64,000 nt of DNA from Cupriavidus sp. EM10 (lineage in GTDB: Bacteria; Pseudomonadota; Gammaproteobacteria; Burkholderiales; Burkholderiaceae). The stretch spans positions 2,914,001-2,978,000 of the forward strand of contig NZ_CP076060.1 of the NCBI RefSeq assembly GCF_018729255.1, written 5' to 3'. The first letter of the stretch is position 1, and every line of letters starts with the position of its first letter. Under the pieces are notes generated by a model, which saw nothing but the letters and a program-made list of their open reading frames with translations, ran no database searches and was not told where the DNA came from. The position numbers were made by a program, and so were the translations under genes. Of the stretch, positions 61,212-64,000 are shown piece after piece.

Positions 61212-62290
61212 CTACCGAATAATCCCCCACCCAGACAAACCTCCCCGTCATACAGCACGGCCGATTGCCCAGGCGTCACCGCCCACTGCGCTTCTTCGAA
61301 CGAAAGACGCAGTGCATCGCCTTCCGCCGTCACCACCTTGCAGGCGGCGTCGCTTTGCCGATAGCGCGTCTTCGCGGCCATCGTCGACCCTGCTGCTGGT
61401 GGTTCGCCGGCTACCCACGACAAATCTGCCGCGTCGAGTTCGGGCTTCAGCAGCCAGGGGTGGTCGTGGCCTTGCACCACGTATAGCGTGTTCGATGCCA
61501 TGTCCTTGCGGGCCACGTACCAGGCGTCGCCGCTGCCGTCCTTGCTGCCGCCCAGGCCGATGCCCTTGCGCTGGCCCAGCGTGTAGAACGCCAGGCCGAT
61601 GTGTTGGCCGACGACCTTGCCTTCGTCGGTCACCATCGGGCCGGGCTTGGTTGGCAGGTAGCGGTTCAGGAAGTCGCGGAACGGGCGTTCGCCGATAAAG
61701 CAGATGCCCGTCGAATCCTTCTTCTTCGCGTTCGGCAGGCCTATTTCGGCGGCGATTTCGCGCACCTTGGTCTTCGGCATTTCGCCAAGCGGGAACATCG
61801 TGCGCGACAGCTGCGCCTGGTTCAGCCGGTGCAGGAAGTAGCTTTGGTCCTTGGTGTGGTCGAATGCCTTGAGCAGCTCGAACTTGCCGCTGGCGGCCTG
61901 GCGCACGCGGGCGTAGTGCCCCGTGGCGATCAGTTCGGCGCCCAGGGACATCGCATGGTCCAGGAAGGCCTTGAACTTGATTTCGGCGTTGCACAGCACG
62001 TCGGGATTCGGCGTGCGGCCGGCCGAGTATTCGCGCAGGAAATCGGCGAATACGCGGTCCTTGTATTCGGCGGCGAAGTTGACGGCTTCCACGTCCACGC
62101 CGATCACGTCGGCCACGGACGCCACGTCGAGCCAGTCCTGGCGCGTGGAGCAATACTCGCTGTCGTCATCGTCTTCCCAGTTCTTCATGAACAGGCCGAT
62201 TACCTCGTACCCCTGCTGCTTGAGCAGCCATGCCGTGACCGACGAATCCACGCCGCCCGACATTCCCACCACTACCCGCTTGCCGCTCAC
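61212..62290 (-). CDS. mnmA: tRNA-specific 2-thiouridylase MnmA
   Basis: Installs sulfur at C2 of U34 in tRNAs for Lys, Glu and Gln. The protein has the PP-loop [15 protein letters not shown], the first catalytic Cys in [12 protein letters not shown], the persulfide Cys in [12 protein letters not shown], and [12 protein letters not shown]. Read literally it continues past CLGGG for about 60 unrelated residues to 61031, overlapping the convergent gene. One more base in CCCCC at 61224-61228 gives CLGGGIIR and a stop at 61212, the normal family end (359 residues), so that end is used here. It starts with GTG at 62290, overlapping the Nudix gene stop as GTGA, so the two are translationally coupled. 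Confidence 0.93.
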
Positions 62291-62826
62291 GATGCCGCCC
62301 CTGGTGCTGCCCCGGAAACCGGCCCCGCCGCAGCAGCCGCGTCAGTAACATCGGCGATGGCGGTGGGATGGGTGTGCAGCACGTCCAGCGCAAAGCGCTT
62401 GCCGGCCAGGTAGTCATCCACGCAGGCCATGACCAGCGGCGAGCGATGGCGATCGGCGCTGGCGCGCAGTTCCTCGGCGGTCATCCAGACGGTGCGGACG
62501 ATGCCGGTATCGAGCTGGCGGCCGGCGTCAAGGGAGCCCAGGTCGCCGGTGAAGCCGAAGCGGATATAGGTGGTGTCGCCGCCGTCGCGCGACGACCTGC
62601 CGCGGCTCATGTAGCAGCCGAGCAGCGCGCGCGGTTCGAACGTATGGGCGGTTTCTTCGAGGGTTTCTCGGATAACGGCGCGGATCAGGCTTTCGCCCGG
62701 CTCCAGGTGGCCCGCCGGCTGGTTCAGGCGCAGGCCATCGGCCGTTTCCTCTTCGACCAGCAGAAAGCGGCCGCCGCGCTCGATGACGGCGGCAACCGTG
62801 ACGCTGGCAATCCATTCACGTGACAT
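62287..62826 (-). CDS. Nudix hydrolase, NudJ-like
   Basis: A 179-residue Nudix phosphohydrolase. The Nudix box spans [20 protein letters not shown] and continues TAH, with the metal-binding RETLEE intact. The protein starts [20 protein letters not shown], as NudJ/phosphatase-type Nudix proteins do. Family members hydrolyse thiamine and nucleoside pyrophosphates. It is coupled to mnmA by a GTGA overlap; nudJ-mnmA is also the order in E. coli, which supports the NudJ assignment. The start at 62826 gives the family N-terminus; an upstream in-frame ATG at 62880 adds 18 residues without similarity. The last 25 residues are Ala-rich. Confidence 0.9.
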   Translation of the reverse strand: MSREWIASVTVAAVIERGGRFLLVEEETADGLRLNQPAGHLEPGESLIRAVIRETLEETAHTFEPRALLGCYMSRGRSSRDGGDTTYIRFGFTGDLGSLDAGRQLDTGIVRTVWMTAEELRASADRHRSPLVMACVDDYLAGKRFALDVLHTHPTAIADVTDAAAAAGPVSGAAPGAAS

Positions 62827-62893
62827 GATGCACATTTTTAAGCAATCCGGCATTTTACCGGTTGCCGTTGGAACGTGCATTGCGCGTGGAGTT

Positions 62894-63802
62894 TCAGGCG
62901 GCCTCGGCGGTAATCATCGGCGGCAATTGCGCGACGGCCGCGTCGATCCGGGCCACAAGTGACTTCGACGCCGGCATCAGGGGCCGGCGCACCTCGGCCG
63001 TCATCATGCCGCACAAAGCCAGCGCGGCCTTGACCGGCGCCGGATTCGGCTCGGCGAACAGCAGTCCGATCAGCGGCGACAGCTGCCGGAACAGCGCCCG
63101 GGCTGCCTCGTCGCGCCCGGTGCGCGTCAGGTGCAGCAGCCGGACGAACAGGTCAGGGCGTACATGCGCCGCAGCCGGCACAATGCCCTGGCCGCCGCGC
63201 AACAGATGGTCGAGCATCGATTCGTCATCGCCGCAATAGACGCCGACCAGATCCTGCATGGCCAGTGTCCGCATGCCGGTGGGGTCGCATTCCTTGATGG
63301 CGACGATCTGCGGATGGGACGCAAGCCGCCACGCCAGTTCAGGCGAAATCGTGCAGCCGGTGCGCTTGGGCACGTTGTAGAGCATCAGCGGCCTGCCGGT
63401 CTGGGCGGCCACGCTTCGCATATGCCAGGCGATGCCTTCATCCGATACGCGAAGGTAGTACGGCGGCGGCACGAGATAGCCGGCCAGCGGCAGGCGGTCG
63501 AGCCGGCGCACCTGCTCGCATACGGCATGGGTGGCTACGCCGCCCACGCCTGCCATCACCGGCAAGACACCGTCGACGGCCTCGAGCACCGCCGCCGCCA
63601 GCATGAATCGCTCCGCATCGGTCAGCAGGCCACCCTCGCCTGTCGTGCCCAGCACGATCAGGCCGTCGACGCCCGCTGCGCCGTAGTGCGATGCCAGGCG
63701 CTGGGCCGCATCGAGATCCACCTGGTCGTTGCGCAAGGGCGTGACCATCGGCAGCCACAGGCCATCGGCAATCGCGCCGCGCTGCGGATCAGTGCGCACC
63801 AT
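62894..63802 (-). CDS. dapA: DapA-family 4-hydroxy-tetrahydrodipicolinate synthase or related aldolase
   Basis: A 302-residue class I aldolase of the DHDPS/NAL family, which condenses pyruvate with aspartate semialdehyde (lysine synthesis) or handles related 2-oxo acids. The Schiff-base Lys lies in IVAIKECDPTG, the Thr-Thr dyad in VLGTTGEGGLL, the catalytic Tyr in LVPPPYY, and LMLYNVPKRTG is conserved. The start at 63802 (MVRTDPQRGAIADGLWLPMV) fits the family; the frame is open to 63967 without similarity. It overlaps the end of a small upstream gene by 14 bases, so the two are probably one operon. Another family member elsewhere in the genome could be the main DapA. Confidence 0.85.
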   Translation of the reverse strand: MVRTDPQRGAIADGLWLPMVTPLRNDQVDLDAAQRLASHYGAAGVDGLIVLGTTGEGGLLTDAERFMLAAAVLEAVDGVLPVMAGVGGVATHAVCEQVRRLDRLPLAGYLVPPPYYLRVSDEGIAWHMRSVAAQTGRPLMLYNVPKRTGCTISPELAWRLASHPQIVAIKECDPTGMRTLAMQDLVGVYCGDDESMLDHLLRGGQGIVPAAAHVRPDLFVRLLHLTRTGRDEAARALFRQLSPLIGLLFAEPNPAPVKAALALCGMMTAEVRRPLMPASKSLVARIDAAVAQLPPMITAEAA

Positions 63803-64000
63803 GGTCGTCTCCCAGCACCGTGGCCGCGCCGAACTCCGCCGCCGGCAAGGCGGCCATGATGGCGTGCATGGCCGCGTCGCGCTCGCCGCGCTCCACTTCC
63901 ACATGCAGCGTGGTCTCGCCGTTGCGATGGTCCACTTCCACGACGTAGATGCGGGCCATGCTGCCAATCGCGCGATGCAGCGTCTGGCGCAGCGCGAACA
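63789..64000 (-). CDS. Small conserved protein, cut by the window edge
   Basis: The 3' 212 bases of a minus-strand frame open to the window end. Readable residues start FALRQTLHRAIGSMARIYVV and run to TVLGDDHGAH, with alternating beta-type (ARIYVVEVDHRNGETTLHV) and helical (AAMHAIMAALPAAEF) segments. An internal ATG at 63959 could also be its start, giving 56 residues. The stop overlaps the dapA-like start by 14 bases, indicating coupling. No family was recognised. Confidence 0.6.
   Translation of the reverse strand, partial: FALRQTLHRAIGSMARIYVVEVDHRNGETTLHVEVERGERDAAMHAIMAALPAAEFGAATVLGDDHGAH

Overview
The window is high-GC chromosomal DNA from a Burkholderiaceae beta-proteobacterium, most likely Cupriavidus or a close relative. 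The evidence is gene content and order: pcnB-folK-nucleoside kinase-panB, dnaK-dnaJ, glcDEF, pilT-pilU next to yggS-proC, queA-tgt-yajC-secDF, and a four-gene phcBSRQ-type quorum-sensing operon, a hallmark of Ralstonia/Cupriavidus. Most of the window is core genome, with three accessory insertions: an IS110-family element, a peptidoglycan-hydrolase/immunity pair and a contact-dependent inhibition (CDI) island.

Layout. 1-9.4 kb: RNA polyadenylation, folate and pantothenate genes (pcnB, folK, panB, a fused pabB-pabC), then dnaJ/dnaK behind a clear sigma-32 promoter, and a cobalamin adenosyltransferase. 9.6-18.4 kb: D-lactate/glycolate oxidation (a D-LDH-like flavoprotein, a LysR regulator, glcD-glcE-glcF with a voltage-gated channel gene inside) and lrgAB. 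18.5-24.9 kb: a WYL regulator, glutathione peroxidase, twitching ATPases pilU/pilT, yggS, proC and an IS110 element inserted in a REP hairpin. 24.9-36.2 kb: ubiA, dps, oxyR, recG, queA, tgt and the yajC-secD-secF translocase operon. 36.4-39.2 kb: an M23+GH19 cell-wall hydrolase overlapping a secreted Ca-motif protein that looks like its periplasmic immunity partner. 39.3-44.2 kb: phcQ, phcR, phcS, phcB on the minus strand. 44.6-49.2 kb: two YceI proteins with cytochrome b561, purB and a glutathione transferase. 49.4-61.1 kb: a CDI/two-partner secretion island (transporter, 2563-aa CdiA, candidate immunity gene, displaced CdiA fragment, unknown 476-aa gene) lying between gst and mnmA. 61.2-64 kb: mnmA, a Nudix hydrolase, a DapA-family gene and a partial small gene.

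Sequence quality. At about 15 places a gene is broken or altered by what looks like one missing base, nearly always in a homopolymer. Restoring one base rejoins the two halves of each family and gives a length that is a whole number of codons (pabBC, lrgA, lrgB, pilT twice, queA, the M23-GH19 gene twice, phcR, phcB, cytochrome b561, the CDI transporter, cdiI, mnmA, possibly ubiA). No compensating insertions were seen. The simplest reading is systematic homopolymer under-calling in a long-read assembly, so most apparent pseudogenes here are probably intact in the organism. Broken genes below are given their full reconstructed span.
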